Shown here: piece by piece, positions 11,711 to 24,035 of the stretch | Layout: the number at the start of each line of letters is the position of its first letter | Position numbering within the stretch: the first letter of the stretch is position 1 | DNA from: Volvox africanus | Lineage: Eukaryota; Chlorophyta; Chlorophyceae; Chlamydomonadales; Volvocaceae | Reading direction: 5' to 3' | Length of the DNA: 64,000 bases | NCBI GenBank assembly: GCA_030268105.1 | Contig: BSDZ01000003.1 | Span: 5,317,001 to 5,381,000, forward strand | Notes under the pieces: generated by a model | Database searches by the model: none | Seen by the model: the letters and a program-made list of their open reading frames with translations, nothing else | Told to the model about the DNA's origin: nothing | Translations under genes and position numbers: made by a program

Positions 11711-13869
11711 ATGAAGTCACTGCGCTCTCAAGGACTGGGATCCTGCACGTCACCAGCGCGCAAGAACCAAGGTTTGAGAGCCGAAAACTCGCTGTCTCGG
11801 AGCTCAACTCATTATGCGGCATCTACGTCTCAATTTCCAACAGCATATCTACTGAACAGAAGAAGGCATCCATTTGTGGGAACGCGGCGACGAGTGGTAC
11901 GAGCAGTACTTGCTAATGTTTAGCTTTATGTGCGAAGTGGGCATATGTTACGAAATGATGTAATTGCAGGTTTCGAGGGCGTTTTTTGATCCACCTCTTT
12001 TCCAGCCGGAAAAATTAACGGTCTTGCTTGCGTCGGGCACAACCGCGTTGGAGCCATCCCCGCCGCTCCGACGAAAGTATACGCTGACACATAATGATAT
12101 CACCGGCAACCTTCTGCTCACGATAGGACCTGAATATAATGAAAAGCAGATCTCGGGTTTCTATACCCGTTTGTTGCGCGATGAGGTGGTAGCGGAGTGG
12201 GTGAACATCGGGTCGTCGGGGTTTGCCTTCCACGTCTACTGCCATGTGAGCGGCCAAGAACGATGGCTTGCTCCTCCGCTGTTGCGCAACTACATTTTCC
12301 GGCGGGAAATGCCTCTGGTGCGTGTGCCAGGAAACGGACCGCCCCGGGAGTTAACTGATGTACTTGGCGATTGCGCCTGCAGTTGTGAAATCCCCGTAGC
12401 CATCCTATTATCAAGGCCGCAGTTGTAGAAAACGCTTCCTCCAAAGCTCCATTCCAATGCGCGAATTACCAGTTGTGGCACGTGGTTGCTGGGAGCGACT
12501 TCCATCTTGCTCCCCACTTCCCAGGAACAGCTTGCTTAGCGGTTGACGAGGCCCCCGGAGAAAGTCAATGAAATCAATATTTGATTGGGGTGTTAGCTCT
12601 GGCGCTAACGCACACTATCCTGTCACACACACACTCCTATCAATCCGCATAGTTTGCGGCAAACAGGTGGATATATTCTCGCACTCCTGCTGATGACTTA
12701 TTTCCATCGGAAGAAACGTAAAACACTATGTGAGGATGCTATGAGGGCGGAATATTACAAATTGAACCCCAATCAGAGGTCCTTCCTGTGATGGCCATCC
12801 GAACGCAGGTCTTAGACACACTCGTCTACGCCGACCGGCAGCTACTGCGGACCCAGCCGGCACTGGCGCAGGCGCAGGTGTACATCCACTTCCAGTCCAC
12901 CGTACGAGTAAGGAACCCGTGGTTAATGGGGGTGGTGGGTTTGGGGTTGGGGATGGCAGCCTGGCTCTCCGCGTGATTGCGACCGGGGGGGGGCCCGATG
13001 TGAATAGCTTCTGCGACCCTCCAGTAGCGCGTCCGTCATTGTTTTGATTTCTTTGTCGCCAGTGAGCTCTTGGGTTTCCGATTCCGGCTCCAAACTTCAT
13101 TCAATCCTAATTATTTTGCCGCACTCGTGTTTCACCAAGTGCATCCTTCTCTGAATAGGAACTTGACACGGTGGAGTACTGGGGGTTGTTGGGCGACCGG
13201 TCGTCGTGGCCCAAGGGGCCGACCTCCATCTTGCTGCGGATGATATATGCGGTGGTGGGCTGGCCGCCCGCCCTATCCGCTCAGCCGGCCGATCTGTCGA
13301 TCGATCTGCCCGCGGAGCTGCGGGATGTGGAGACCGCGATGCGGCAGCAGCAGCAGCAGGAGGGACAGTTGGCGGTACAGGAGGACAGGCAGCAGCGGCC
13401 GCGGATCCAGATAATGCAGCAGCAGGAAGAGGAAGAGGAAGGGGAAGACCACGGCGTCTCAGGAGTGGGCGCGGTGGCTTTCGCTGGGGACGGGGAGCTC
13501 TCCGCACTCCGAGGGATGGCACTGCTGGCGTCATCCGGTCCGGGTGAAGGGGCGGGGAAAGAAGAGGGAGAACAGGGCACGGGTGTTGTAATGACCATGT
13601 CGGGGCCGCACTGGGCTGGGTCCAGTCAAGCGTTGAAGAGCGAGGCGAGCAGCAGTAGCAGCAGTAGCAGTAACGGCGGGGGTGGCTTCAGTGGGGTAGC
13701 GGTGCCAATGCTGACTTCAGCCAGTGCCGTACAGTGCGTCCGAGAACAGAGTTCCGGGCTAAGCATTGGGAGTGTGGGGAGATGTCCGGAAGCTGAGGCA
13801 CGCGGCCGTAGCAGTAGCAGCAGCAGTAGCAGCAGCAGTAGCAGCAGCAGTAGCTCTAACGGTAGATGA
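11711..13869 (+). CDS. SGR: Stay-green protein, magnesium dechelatase, with long C-terminal extension
   Basis: Stay-green (SGR/NYE) enzyme: in plants and Chlamydomonas it removes Mg2+ from chlorophyll a to give pheophytin a, the first step of chlorophyll a breakdown, in the chloroplast. Exons 11711-11905, 11970-12317, 12809-12907 and 13159-13869 join in phase to 450 residues. Residues 1-65 are Ser/Arg-rich like a transit peptide. The SGR domain (about 66-260) shows RKYTLTHNDITGNL with the His and Asp that are catalytically important in the family, LRDEVVAEW, YIFRREMPLV and VEYWGLLGD. The rest is unusual: Gln-rich around 280-310, Gly/Ser-rich, ending in serine runs encoded by AGC repeats. The Cys-rich motif of land-plant SGR C-termini is not seen. 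Exon 1 has three possible in-phase donors (after 11896, 11905 or 11917), so its end is uncertain by a few residues. A TGTAA at 13965 fits a poly(A) signal. Confidence 0.92.
13805..13860 (+). repeat. AGC trinucleotide repeat coding for the SGR serine tail
   Basis: Runs of (AGCAGT/AGCAGC) code for about 17 consecutive serines at the very end of the stay-green protein. A smaller related tract lies at 13650-13672. Length variation here would change tail length without a frameshift. Confidence 0.85.
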
Positions 13870-15596
13870 CACGGCTGGGCATCAAGATGGCGGGGCTCCA
13901 GATCGGCAGAGGGGGCCCGAGCAGCAGCACCAGGAGCAGTGACGTTGGGTCCCGGGGCGGTCGATGTAACGGCGGTGGCAGTGAAGAAGAGGGAGAAGCG
14001 GGGGACTTCATGCACGGCAATCGTTACCTCTTCCTCCTCCCCTCTTTATCGGAAGCCAGCAGCACCACTTTTGTCTCTCCGGGAAGCCGACGTCAGCGCA
14101 CAGGATGCTGTCAGCGCGGACTGCCTATCTCGGGGCATGCTCTTCCCGGCGCAATCAGCGACCCGACCCGACCGGGTCCCGCAGCAACAGCCGCCGCGTC
14201 TGGCGGTGGGGCCGAGTGGGCCGGGGGCAGCAGCCGCATCCGCATCGGTTGCAACTCAGGTTGTCCTGCCGGGGCCTTATGGACCTCAGCACCGATGAAT
14301 GAGGCGTTGGGGGCTTGTGGGGTGCAGTGACTTGGTAGCTGAGGGATGTGAGCAGCTGGGTATTGAACAGACAGACATAGGAGGGGCGTGGCCAGGGTAT
14401 TAGGTCGAAGGACATCAGGGAGGGGGTCGTGGAGTGGCTTCTCCGCGCGACCACTCCTCGCTTAAAGAAGGGAAGGCGTGCAGCGGCAGCGACGACGACC
14501 GTTGCGGGTTAAAAAAACAACAGCTTTCATCGCGATGAGGATGAGGTTGAAGGATAATGTTTGTCGTACCGTATGTCGTTTAGGTACAGCAAGGACTAGG
14601 CTGACAGTTGTTGAGAGAGGGGTAGGGGGCCGGTGGTGCCGTGCACGTGAACGCCTCCGTGAGGGTGGTGGTGCTCTCCGTAGCTTTACCGCCGGAAGGG
14701 GTGTGTGTGGGGACCGGGGTGTGTCTTGGTGGGGTATGAATGCAGTCATCTGGTCCGTATCATGTCGTAATGTGAGGGGCGCTCTCCCCCATACCCCGTA
14801 CACGTGTTAAACGAGTGGTGGGAGGCGGCCGTGCGGGTTATTAGTTTCGGACGTGCTCCTGCTCTCCGTGAGTCCGCTATTATGAGTAATGAGCAGTACG
14901 GCAGGGCTCCTGTAGAGGTACGAGGTGTAGTGAGGCGGGAGTCCCTGATCTGCAGAGAGCACATATTGCTTATTTTGGCAATTCGCGGCGGAACGGGTTT
15001 CCGACCTCCAACTTCTTTATTGGTGAGTGGGATCCGGAAATCGTCAAGTCCTTTCATGTATAGCTTTTATCATTCACTGAGATCACCTTGCGTGCATTTA
15101 CTTGTCGTTGCTATGTTATGGATTTTCTTGGAAAGAGCGGGAGGAGGAGGTGTCCGACAGCTTTTTTCGGATTAACACTGGCGCTTGACTGAAATGAAAG
15201 TCGAGCAACCGCGATGACGCGATATAAGTGATCCCGGACTGCCGCTCAAATCCCCTCTCGTCCTCGCACTGCTTCTGACATGCAGTCACACTTGACCCTG
15301 AGCCACAGCAGCTGTAAAACCGCTGCAAACCTCCGGAAACGAAATTCCACACCTGGAATGGACAGCTCCTAACCCTAAGCTCCGCCTCTCCCCATGTGCC
15401 GGCTGCATCCTCGTATGCCTCCCCCGCCCACTTCCCCCGCGTTGACCCGTAACCCGTCCCCATCCTCTTTGCCGCAAACACAAACCGCACACCCAAGCAC
15501 CACCACCATCACATCAGAATCACCTCCATACACACACACACACATACAGGGGAGCAGAGAGCTGCTTCGGACGGAAGGCAGCATAACGGTCTGTCA
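13870..15596. other. Convergent intergenic region, SGR and CPSF2 3' ends
   Basis: Tail-to-tail region between the + strand stay-green gene and the - strand CPSF2 gene. TGTAA at 13965-13969 is a candidate SGR poly(A) signal. Open frames on both strands are short and lack the codon bias of the neighbouring exons. I see no further gene. Confidence 0.5.
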
Positions 15597-18500
15597 TTAG
15601 CAAACCCCAAATTGCTCATAAATGACCTCCCGTACTTTGTAGTACGCCTCGCTTGCGGGGCCGTCCAGTGAGACGTGCACCACCCGGTCGTCCGCGGGGG
15701 TGGCGGAGCCCAGGGTCACGACGAGAGTGGCGGCGCTGGGGCCGTCTCCCACCATAACCGCGAGCACACCGCGACTAGGGAAGTGGCTCTCGAAGCCTGC
15801 AGGGGGGCCGGGGGGGAGCAGGGGGGAAGGAGGAAGGAGGGAGGAGGGGCTGTTATAGACCGCATACCTGGAGGGATTGCAGAAGGTGAGCCGAATAAAC
15901 GCGGCACGATACCGCTGTAGACGCTGCTGTAAGGGAGTGAGGGAGTAAACGACGGGATGCACTCAACGTGAGGGCAGAAACGGCCTGACAGCGGGGGGAG
16001 GGGTGGAAAGGATCAGACGGTAGGAAATGATGGGTAGATCAAAGTTAAGGTTTGTGGGCAGGTGAGGGTGTAGCTGAGTTTCTCTATAGTGACATCACAC
16101 AAAGAGCGAATGAACGAAATGAGAAACGCGAAATTCAAGATTCAGGACCTCGTAAAGCGGAGAGTTACGAACGTAGCGGCGGATTTTGAAACGCTGCATT
16201 GACGGGGGGGAGGGTCAACGGAGAGGAGGGGTGCACCGGTACTTAGACGGGCTGAAGGGAGGGGGCTTCATGTTGGTTAACCGATCGGAAACATGGCGGT
16301 TGGGTAGAGGTTCGGGGGCTGGGTGCACGGCAATGGAGGGGGGGGAGGGACAGAGGCTGCAGGACGACGGGGCGTTGTGTCCCTTCAAGCCCCCACCTGC
16401 TGCCAGCAGCGCCGCCTTGAGTCGTGTCAGGGTCAGCACCGCCCCCGCCTGGGCCAGCAACACGCTGCCAGCACCCGCACCCCTGCCACAGCTCAACCGG
16501 GCGGTGGCCGCTGCGGCCGTCGCTCCAGGGAGATCCTCGTCGTCCGCCGGTAGGGCCTCCAACACCCGGACGTGTGCCTGCCGGGCGGGAGGACACAACC
16601 CCGCGTCAAAGCACGAGGGGCGGGGTGAGGCTCAGACGGGGTATGTTGCATTGGGGGGTCACATCAGCGGTAACTGGGCCGCTATCGGAGTCCGGTGGGG
16701 GAGGGCCGCGGGTGGTCTTCCAGGCTAGAGCTGGTGGTCGTCGAAAGTGGGAAATGGAGAGGGAAGTTGAATACACGAAACATGATACCGCTGTAGATGC
16801 TGCTGTAAAGCATGGGATAGGGGGATAGGGGAGAATGAAGAGATGCGCCAAAGAGCCGTTAAAAAAAGCCGTTAAGGAGCTGTTCTCGACACCGTTCACG
16901 GCATTAGAGGAGGCGGGTCAGTAACCTTTCATGAAAATGGGGAAGTACAAGTTAGGTGGTGTTGCAAATAAGGCATGTATGTGCGACTTGAATATTATGT
17001 AATTGTAGATCTGTGTTTTGCCGTACATGAGAGACCTCCCGTCCGCACGGCAATCAAGTGGCAGTCCCGCAGCCCCGACCACCCAAACCCCAGGAGAGGG
17101 AGAGGGAGAGGGAGAGGGAGAGGGAGAGGGAGAGGGAGAGGGAGAGGGAGAGGGAGAGGGAGAGGGAGAGGGAGAGGGAGAGGGAGAGGGAGAGGGAGAG
17201 GGAGAGGGAGAGGGAGAGGGAGAGGGAGGAGGCGGCCTCACCCCGGGCGCAGCTGCCACAGCCGCTTCGCCTGCCGTGACCCTGCCTTCCAGCCAGGCCA
17301 CGCCGTACTGCCCGGCTTGTCGTACAGCTAATGATTCTGCCAATGTGGGTGCTATTGCTGCCACCTGGCTGGCTGCCAGCCGTGCCTCGAGCGTCTCCCC
17401 GATGTCTGAGGAGGGGGAAGAGAGGGGGAAGAGAGGGGGAAAGGGGCGCTAGGTACTGCATTTTGTGCAGTACATAAACGTACGGCTGCGCTCAGGTTGA
17501 TACCAGAAGAGGCAGGGGAATTATCCCTCTCCCCTACATGTTTTTGCCTCCCCTAAACAAAACGCGGCCGTTGGGTGCGGTGTGTCTGCCAGCGGCAGAT
17601 CAGATGTAGATTAGTACGAAACTGATACGTATGTACAAACAAATAAACAAATAAACAACTTATATATTATTTATTCATTTGTTTATATTATATATATAAT
17701 AATAATAATAAATTGCATATCCAACTGCATACGTATATGAATATGTGTGTGTGAGTCCGTGGGGTCTCGTGGCGAGTCCGGCATGCTTTCGACAACTCCC
17801 AACCGCTCACCCAAACTGCTCCTAACCAGCCACCGCAACCGCTCACCGGGAGTGAACACCTGCGTGCCGTAGTAGGTCAGCTCCCGCCGCAGCGCCACCG
17901 CCAAGGCCGCCCGCGCTGCCGTAGATCCGTGTACGACAGCAAACCGCCTGGGCGCCACACGTGCCAGGTACTCTACTGCTGACTTGCCGTCCGAACGACC
18001 TTCGAAATCGAAGTACCTTCGGATACGGGTAGGACGAGGGCGGGATGGGGGGATGGGTGGGGCGATGGGGGACGTCGAATTTACGAGGCTTAATGGGAGG
18101 CGATGGAGGGATGGGGGGAAGTGATACATTGATCGCTTCAATGATCGCAGTTACGCTTTCCTTTGACAATAGCATTAAATCCAGTGTAAACGTTATCCCT
18201 CCATAACCCTGAAGTACGAATCCGTACTATGTTGTACAAGTACGACATCCGCAAATACCAGCAAGGGAACTTACGCTTTCTTACGCACCTGATCGCGGCA
18301 TGCACCTCCAACACGATATCGGACAGCACCAGCTTCGTCGGGGCCTCGTCCACCTCGTCGGCGACATCCGCATCATCACCGCTAGGCCCCGCCGCGCCGC
18401 CGCCGCCGCCGCCATCACCGCCGCCGCCGCCGCTGCCCCGGCCGCCGCCACCAGTACTGTCACCGACATCGACGTCCATGCCGTCACCGCCACCAGCACC

Positions 18501-21500
18501 GAACCGCCCTGCCGCCGCGCCAGTGCCGTCCGTCAGAGTCGGCACCTGGGAGCAAGCGCACGATACAACCACATACCAGGTACACGTATACGACATATGT
18601 ACGGTAACTGTACGGTGGTACATCCTCAACAACACGTGCTCCTCCACCCCCTTCCGCCAAATCCACCCGCTGACGCAAGCATACACAAAATTAGAACGTA
18701 CGACATTTCCGTACCTGCTGTGTCAGCTGCACATCATACAAGCAGTACATGCAACAAAACGTCACTGGGGCAAGATCATGCACCTACCCGAAATTCGTCC
18801 TTGCCCAGTACGGCGCCGTACTCGTCCCATTCGCAGTACAACGGCTCGTCTTCGTCAGGAAACATTGGAAAAGCTGCGTCCTGGGACGGGATGAATCGGT
18901 CGGCAGGGAAGGGGTCACGGGTTGAAGACGTACAGACGTGTCATGATGGGTCGGACAGCCTGTGCGCGCGTGTGTGCATGTGTGTGTTTCGGGGGAAAGG
19001 GGTTGGGGCGGGGTGGAGGGGGAATGAGTTTGGATGCTGTGTTTCGAGGGATGCAGAGGAAGCCAACCCACCCTAGTCTTAAGCCTCCAGGGGGGCCTCC
19101 CGACCACTGCCAGCAGTCACGGTTTGAGGGCAGATCTGGCGTACAGCCCCGTCAGCCCCTTCCGTCCAGTGGGGTATGTGCGCCAAATATCCTACTCCCC
19201 CTTCCCCTCCTCAACCCCCCCTCCGCAAGGAAACCCCCTTCCGAGTCACACCCCTCTTCATAAGCCCCACATAACATGAACACACCGACCGCGGGCGGCT
19301 CGAAGCCATCCATCAGCAGACCCGCGTCCCAACCGCCGCCGCCGCCGTGATGCTTTCGCACGCCACCGCCAGCGCCCGGGCCCCCCGGCGTCGACGCCGT
19401 AAGCGTCTGTACGATGGCTCCCGTCGTACTATCCCGTACTAATCGGCTAATGCTGCCGGTGCTGGCGCGGAGCGGCTGATCCGTTGGCCCGCCGCCGCCG
19501 CCGCGGCCGACGGAGGGACTTGTGAGCAGTGACAGGACTGCCGCAGAACCCCCTCCGTTTCCCCCGTTGGCGGCGGCGGCGGCGGCGGCGGCGGCGCTGC
19601 CCGCATTGGCCAGTCGGACGGCGGCGGCCAGTCGGCTCGCCGGGGTGAGATGGCTCGAGGGGGACAATAGGGGTAGGGAGTCTGGTAGGGAGGAGAGACG
19701 GGGGAAGAAGGGGATGTGGAAACTTACGAGAGCTCTGCAGCTGAAGCCCGAGTAATCGAGACCTGACGTAAATGAACTTGCACCTGCGGCACCCCTTAGC
19801 AACCCTCCTCTTCCCCCGGCAAAAACACACTACGCGCTCACACGCACCCTTCACGCTGCCTCCGTGCTCCGCCAGCTCTTGCGCCGCCGCCACCTTGGCG
19901 GCCTGCCAATCCGCCAGCTCCTCTCCCTCCAAGGGCACCCGGCGGCCCATCCGCAGCTGCAGCCGCAGCGGCCCCGTGGCCGCCGAAGGGTCGTGGGTTT
20001 GGAGGGCTGCCGCCAACGTGCCCGCCTAAAGATAAGTCGGAGGAAGGGGGTGGGTGGGGGGAGGGGAAGAGAAGATGTGACACTGCTGTTTCTTATGGTA
20101 CGGCAACTAACGAACCCGAAATGATCAAGTTGGTTGGGAGATTAGTAATGGGCGTCGGCAGAAAGGGGAAAGTGTGAGAAAGGAAAGCACCCCGCCCTCG
20201 GCGGTACTACGCCTTTCTTCATTCTCCTCATCCTCTTATACCTGATGATGTATCAGCTCAACAGAAAATCTGCTGCTTGGGGGTTAAGAAGGGGTCCTTA
20301 CCTGAATCCGGATCCAGATCTGCATCTGATATGGATCCGATGTGCTCACTAACTTGTACGGAAAAACCCTCTGCTGTTCGTTGGACAGATCTTCCGTACC
20401 CCTTCCTCCCACTGACTCGCATAACAGCGGCAGCGCCAGCGGTCAGGTCAGCTTCGCCTCGGATTCAACGCGTCTTTCACTTCGCCGCCATAAATCAGGC
20501 CGATAGTTTACATGATTACGGTTTCTCTTCTTGTTTTTCCTGCTTTAATTCGCGGCCTTGGACTACCTTGTTTACATCACAGCTCGTTTCCGCTTTTCCT
20601 GCTTTCAACGACGTCAGCCGTCATTCGACCCTCAAGGTTAGTTATCGTTTCTTCAGTATCAGCATCAGGATACGTTGTACGGCTTCCCTCACCGGCGCCC
20701 TCTCAGTGAATAGGATCGTGTTCCGCGGGAGAGCCGCCCACTGCACCAGCAGCTCCCGGGCGGGGCCACCCTCCAGGGAGGGCATCGTGGCCAGAACCAC
20801 CTGGCAGGGGTAAACACAATAAACACAATACACGTCTTGCCGATGGACTATGACAGGGACCGAGGTTATATATTAGGAGGGAGGCAGGGAACGGGAAAGG
20901 TAAAGCCCCAAATGAGATCCGCATCTGCCGTACCGTAACGGGGGCAGGCAAAGCTGGAGCCAAACCCGTGTTCCTCATCCCCTCCTCTATCCCCACCCCA
21001 TCAGCCCTCCCCCCCCAGTAAAGGTGCAGTGTACTTACAGGTCGTGGGAGATGTTGGAAGGTACCAACGAACGAAACAGACCCCCCCTCCTCCCCTTCCC
21101 CCTCCTCCCCTTCCCCCTCCTCCCCTTCCCCCTCCCACCTTAGGTCCGGGAAATGCCCCCAGCTCTTCCAAGCGAGTGATGACGGACAGCTTCCGAAAGG
21201 AGAATGGTACGGCACGCTTCAATGAAAAGGCCTGCAGGAGGAGACCACGTGTCTGTGTGTGTGTGTGTATGTGTCGACGGGGAAGATGGTGGAGAGACGG
21301 GGGGAAGGGGCTGCGGTGGTAGTAAAAGCGGTGTGTGTGTCAGGGGGGGAGATCGGCACGGGGGATCTTTGTGTATGCGCATTGTGGATTCGTCATGCAG
21401 CCACCAGGGCTCTCCCCACCTGCACCTGCATCTGGACCTGCAGTGTATTTGTATGCCTTTCCCTAACGCCCCTCACCCTCTTTCCATCCACGAAGGAGCT

Positions 21501-21657
21501 CCTTCCCCCATCTCTCCGCGGCCCCCCCCAACCCGCCCCACTCCCACCTGCACCAGCTCATTGCCCAAGTACTCCAGCTGGGTACGAGCAAACTCCAGCA
21601 CCGTCTTGATGGTGGCGGAGAGAAGGACGGGCGCCGCGGCAATGCTGAAGGGCGTGC

Positions 21658-21692
<35 letters not shown>

Positions 21693-24035
21693 GGTGGGCG
21701 GGGAGAAACCTCTTAGGCGGTGGCTGGGTGGTCCTTAAGGGGCTTTGCGTGTGACGTGATCTAAGGTTTCCCTAATTGTACGGCACCGGGAGGGGAGCGA
21801 TGTCGCACCGGGCTTTGGAGAAGTGCTCGTCCAGCAGTAACGCCAGCTCCAGTACGCGACCAGCGGCATCAGTGGGTATCAAGACGCTGCCCTCCGCTTC
21901 CACAGTGGCAGTGATGGCGCCTAGGGGAGAGCGAAGGGTACGGGAGATTGGTAAGTACGTGGAAAATACGGAAACATGATCCCCTTCCCTCTTTTCCATA
22001 CTATTCATACTTTTCCAGCACGAGGAATACATACTAAAATAACTGTGTATAATGCAAATGGGTATCTATTAATAGGCTCTAGTTATCTAGACCCTCTAAT
22101 TAGATAATTCTTTTTTTCAGCTGCCTCATATTAAATTATATGATATATAACATTACATTTTATTATACTATTAATGTGATATTTGTGTCTTCACCAAGGA
22201 ATTCCTCGTCACGGCGGTGTCGGTCGGTGTTTTCGGTGAGGGCGTTGAACGCGTCAGTGACCAGCAGGGCGGGCTGTACGGCCGCGAGCAGCTCATCAAA
22301 ATGTGTGCGGTTGAGCAGCCTGTGCAGGTGCATGGGGGGGGGGAGGGGGGGCCCGAACTTGACTTGGTGCCGTATATCGCTAACTGGGGCTCAAACACAT
22401 ACACATGCACACGTCGTCTGCCCCAACATACACATACGTGAACTCCGGAGCCACGACACAGGACATTTCCTCAGTGTCGTTGTCGTACCCAACCCAACAA
22501 ACAAACACACGTACATACGTACGTACGCATGGTGCACGCACCTTTCCTTTCGGTGGTTGTAGTCAACCGCATAAACCACCTCTTCGCCACATCCCAACGA
22601 AATCCGCCACACTGACCCGCCGGGGTAACGACCCGCGGGGTGGGCCACGATCGCGATTCCGCCGCCTGCTGCTACTGCTGCTACTGCTGACCCGCTGCTG
22701 CCTGCCGCGTCATCGTCGTTGTCGCCGTCCGGTGGTGTTGGCGGCGGCGGCGGCACCAGTTGATGTCGCTGACTGTACTGCAATTCCCTCCAACGAACAT
22801 TTAGTCGGAAGGCTGCGTCCACGTCGTCCAGATCGAATGTCTCGAAGTCGCTGATGGCCTGAGGTGGAGGCATCCGGTACGGCATCATGAAGCGCCATGA
22901 CGATGTGGTATATTAAAAAAATACATACCCCCCTCCACATACACGCGGCCAAGCCCTATCCCCATCCCCCACCCGCACTACGCATGACTGCCCACAGCAG
23001 TTCCCCATAGGCCATCAACGCACGACGTATCCGATCAGGAAGCCCGGCGAGCAGCTAGCGTAATCTAAACCTCAACCCAACCCACTACGAAAACATCGCA
23101 GTACAACAACACAATGCCGTACACTTGCCTGTTTTGCAAGGTAGGACTCGAACATAAACATCTCCCCCATTCGTCGTACGGGTTTGGTGGAGTAGATGGG
23201 CGCCCGGAGGCCGCATTTACCAACCAGGTACGGCAGCGCGCCCAGATGCGCCAGGTCGGGATGCGAGATGAGTACGGCATTGACCCGCGGAATAACCCTG
23301 ACGCGATGGGGGCAGCATGCCAGCATGCCCACATGCACGGGCACAATGAGGACATGTGTATGTTTAAACACACACGATGATGCGACTGCGACAGCAAGGG
23401 CCTCTTCGCGGGTGTGACTTGACATTTGTAATTTTGCTCCTTTATGTGGGGCGAAGACATCAACCCCCCTTGTCTGTGTGTGTATGTGTGTCTGTCTGTC
23501 TATCTGTTTGTCCTACCGCCGAAGGAAGATCTTCGCGCTTTTAAAGAGTGCGGGGTAAGTCACAGCAGCAACAGCAACAGCGGCATCGTGACGTGTGCGA
23601 AAGCCGATGGAGGTGGAGGAAGGGAAATCGCGGGTGGAAGGAAAGGGCCTTATACTGGCTTGGACGTGATCCTGGATAAGTGGCCTCTATGACAAGGCGA
23701 GGTGTGAAAGAACTCTGAGCCCACGAGCGTGTGAGAGAGATCCTTCACAAACGCGGGCGGGGCTCGCGAGGTGGTGCAATTGGGCTCGGGGGACACAGGA
23801 ACTGATTTCCTGGTTCAGCAGACTAACAACTCGGGGGTTGCGTGCCGCAGCGCATGGGTCCTGACCGCCGTGCCAGGATGGAGTACCTTTTTATTGGCTC
23901 CAGCGCAGCAATGTCAAAGTTCTCATCCCAGCCGCAGTCCAAGAGAATTGTGAATGAGTCAATCTCAAGCAGATAACACAGCGGTGACTCCGCATCCACG
24001 CCGGATAACGGAGTGAAACGAACTGACGTCTCCAT
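15597..24035 (-). CDS. CPSF2: CPSF2/CPSF100, cleavage and polyadenylation factor subunit
   Basis: The 100-kDa CPSF subunit, a catalytically dead metallo-beta-lactamase/beta-CASP partner of the CPSF73 nuclease in nuclear pre-mRNA 3'-end cleavage. Sixteen exons keep phase: 24035-23887, 23297-23129, 22858-22542, 22319-22195, 21920-21782, 21644-21548, 21231-21139, 20800-20693, 20025-19848, 19681-19284, 18880-18788, 18545-18289, 18016-17847, 17405-17242, 16577-16397, 15796-15597 (945 residues). Landmarks follow the human protein in order: [117 protein letters not shown] at the end. The zinc-binding HxHxDH of CPSF73 is replaced by SHPDLAH, as expected for CPSF100. Ala/Gly/Pro/Asp-rich inserts lengthen it beyond the 782 residues of human. 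Intron 2 has a GC donor (23128-23127). The exon 9/10 junction is the least certain. Confidence 0.95.
17094..17229 (+). repeat. AGAGGG hexanucleotide array in CPSF2 intron 14
   Basis: About 22 tandem AGAGGG units on the + strand (CCCTCT on the transcribed strand). The array starts roughly ten bases inside the intron, just after the donor GTGAGG at 17241, so it lies next to the 5' splice site. The Pro-Ser and Arg-Glu reading frames through it are repeat artefacts. Confidence 0.95.
21063..21137 (-). repeat. Short minisatellite in CPSF2 intron 7
   Basis: About four copies of a 15-base pyrimidine-rich unit (CCTCCTCCCCTTCCC on the + strand) lie just downstream of the exon 7 donor of CPSF2. The intron is otherwise unremarkable. 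Confidence 0.8.

Noticed and set aside
16918..17461. Pro-Ser, Gly-Glu, Arg-Glu and Ser-Leu repeat frames
   Set aside because: Products of the AGAGGG array inside CPSF2 intron 14; CPSF2 splices around it in phase.
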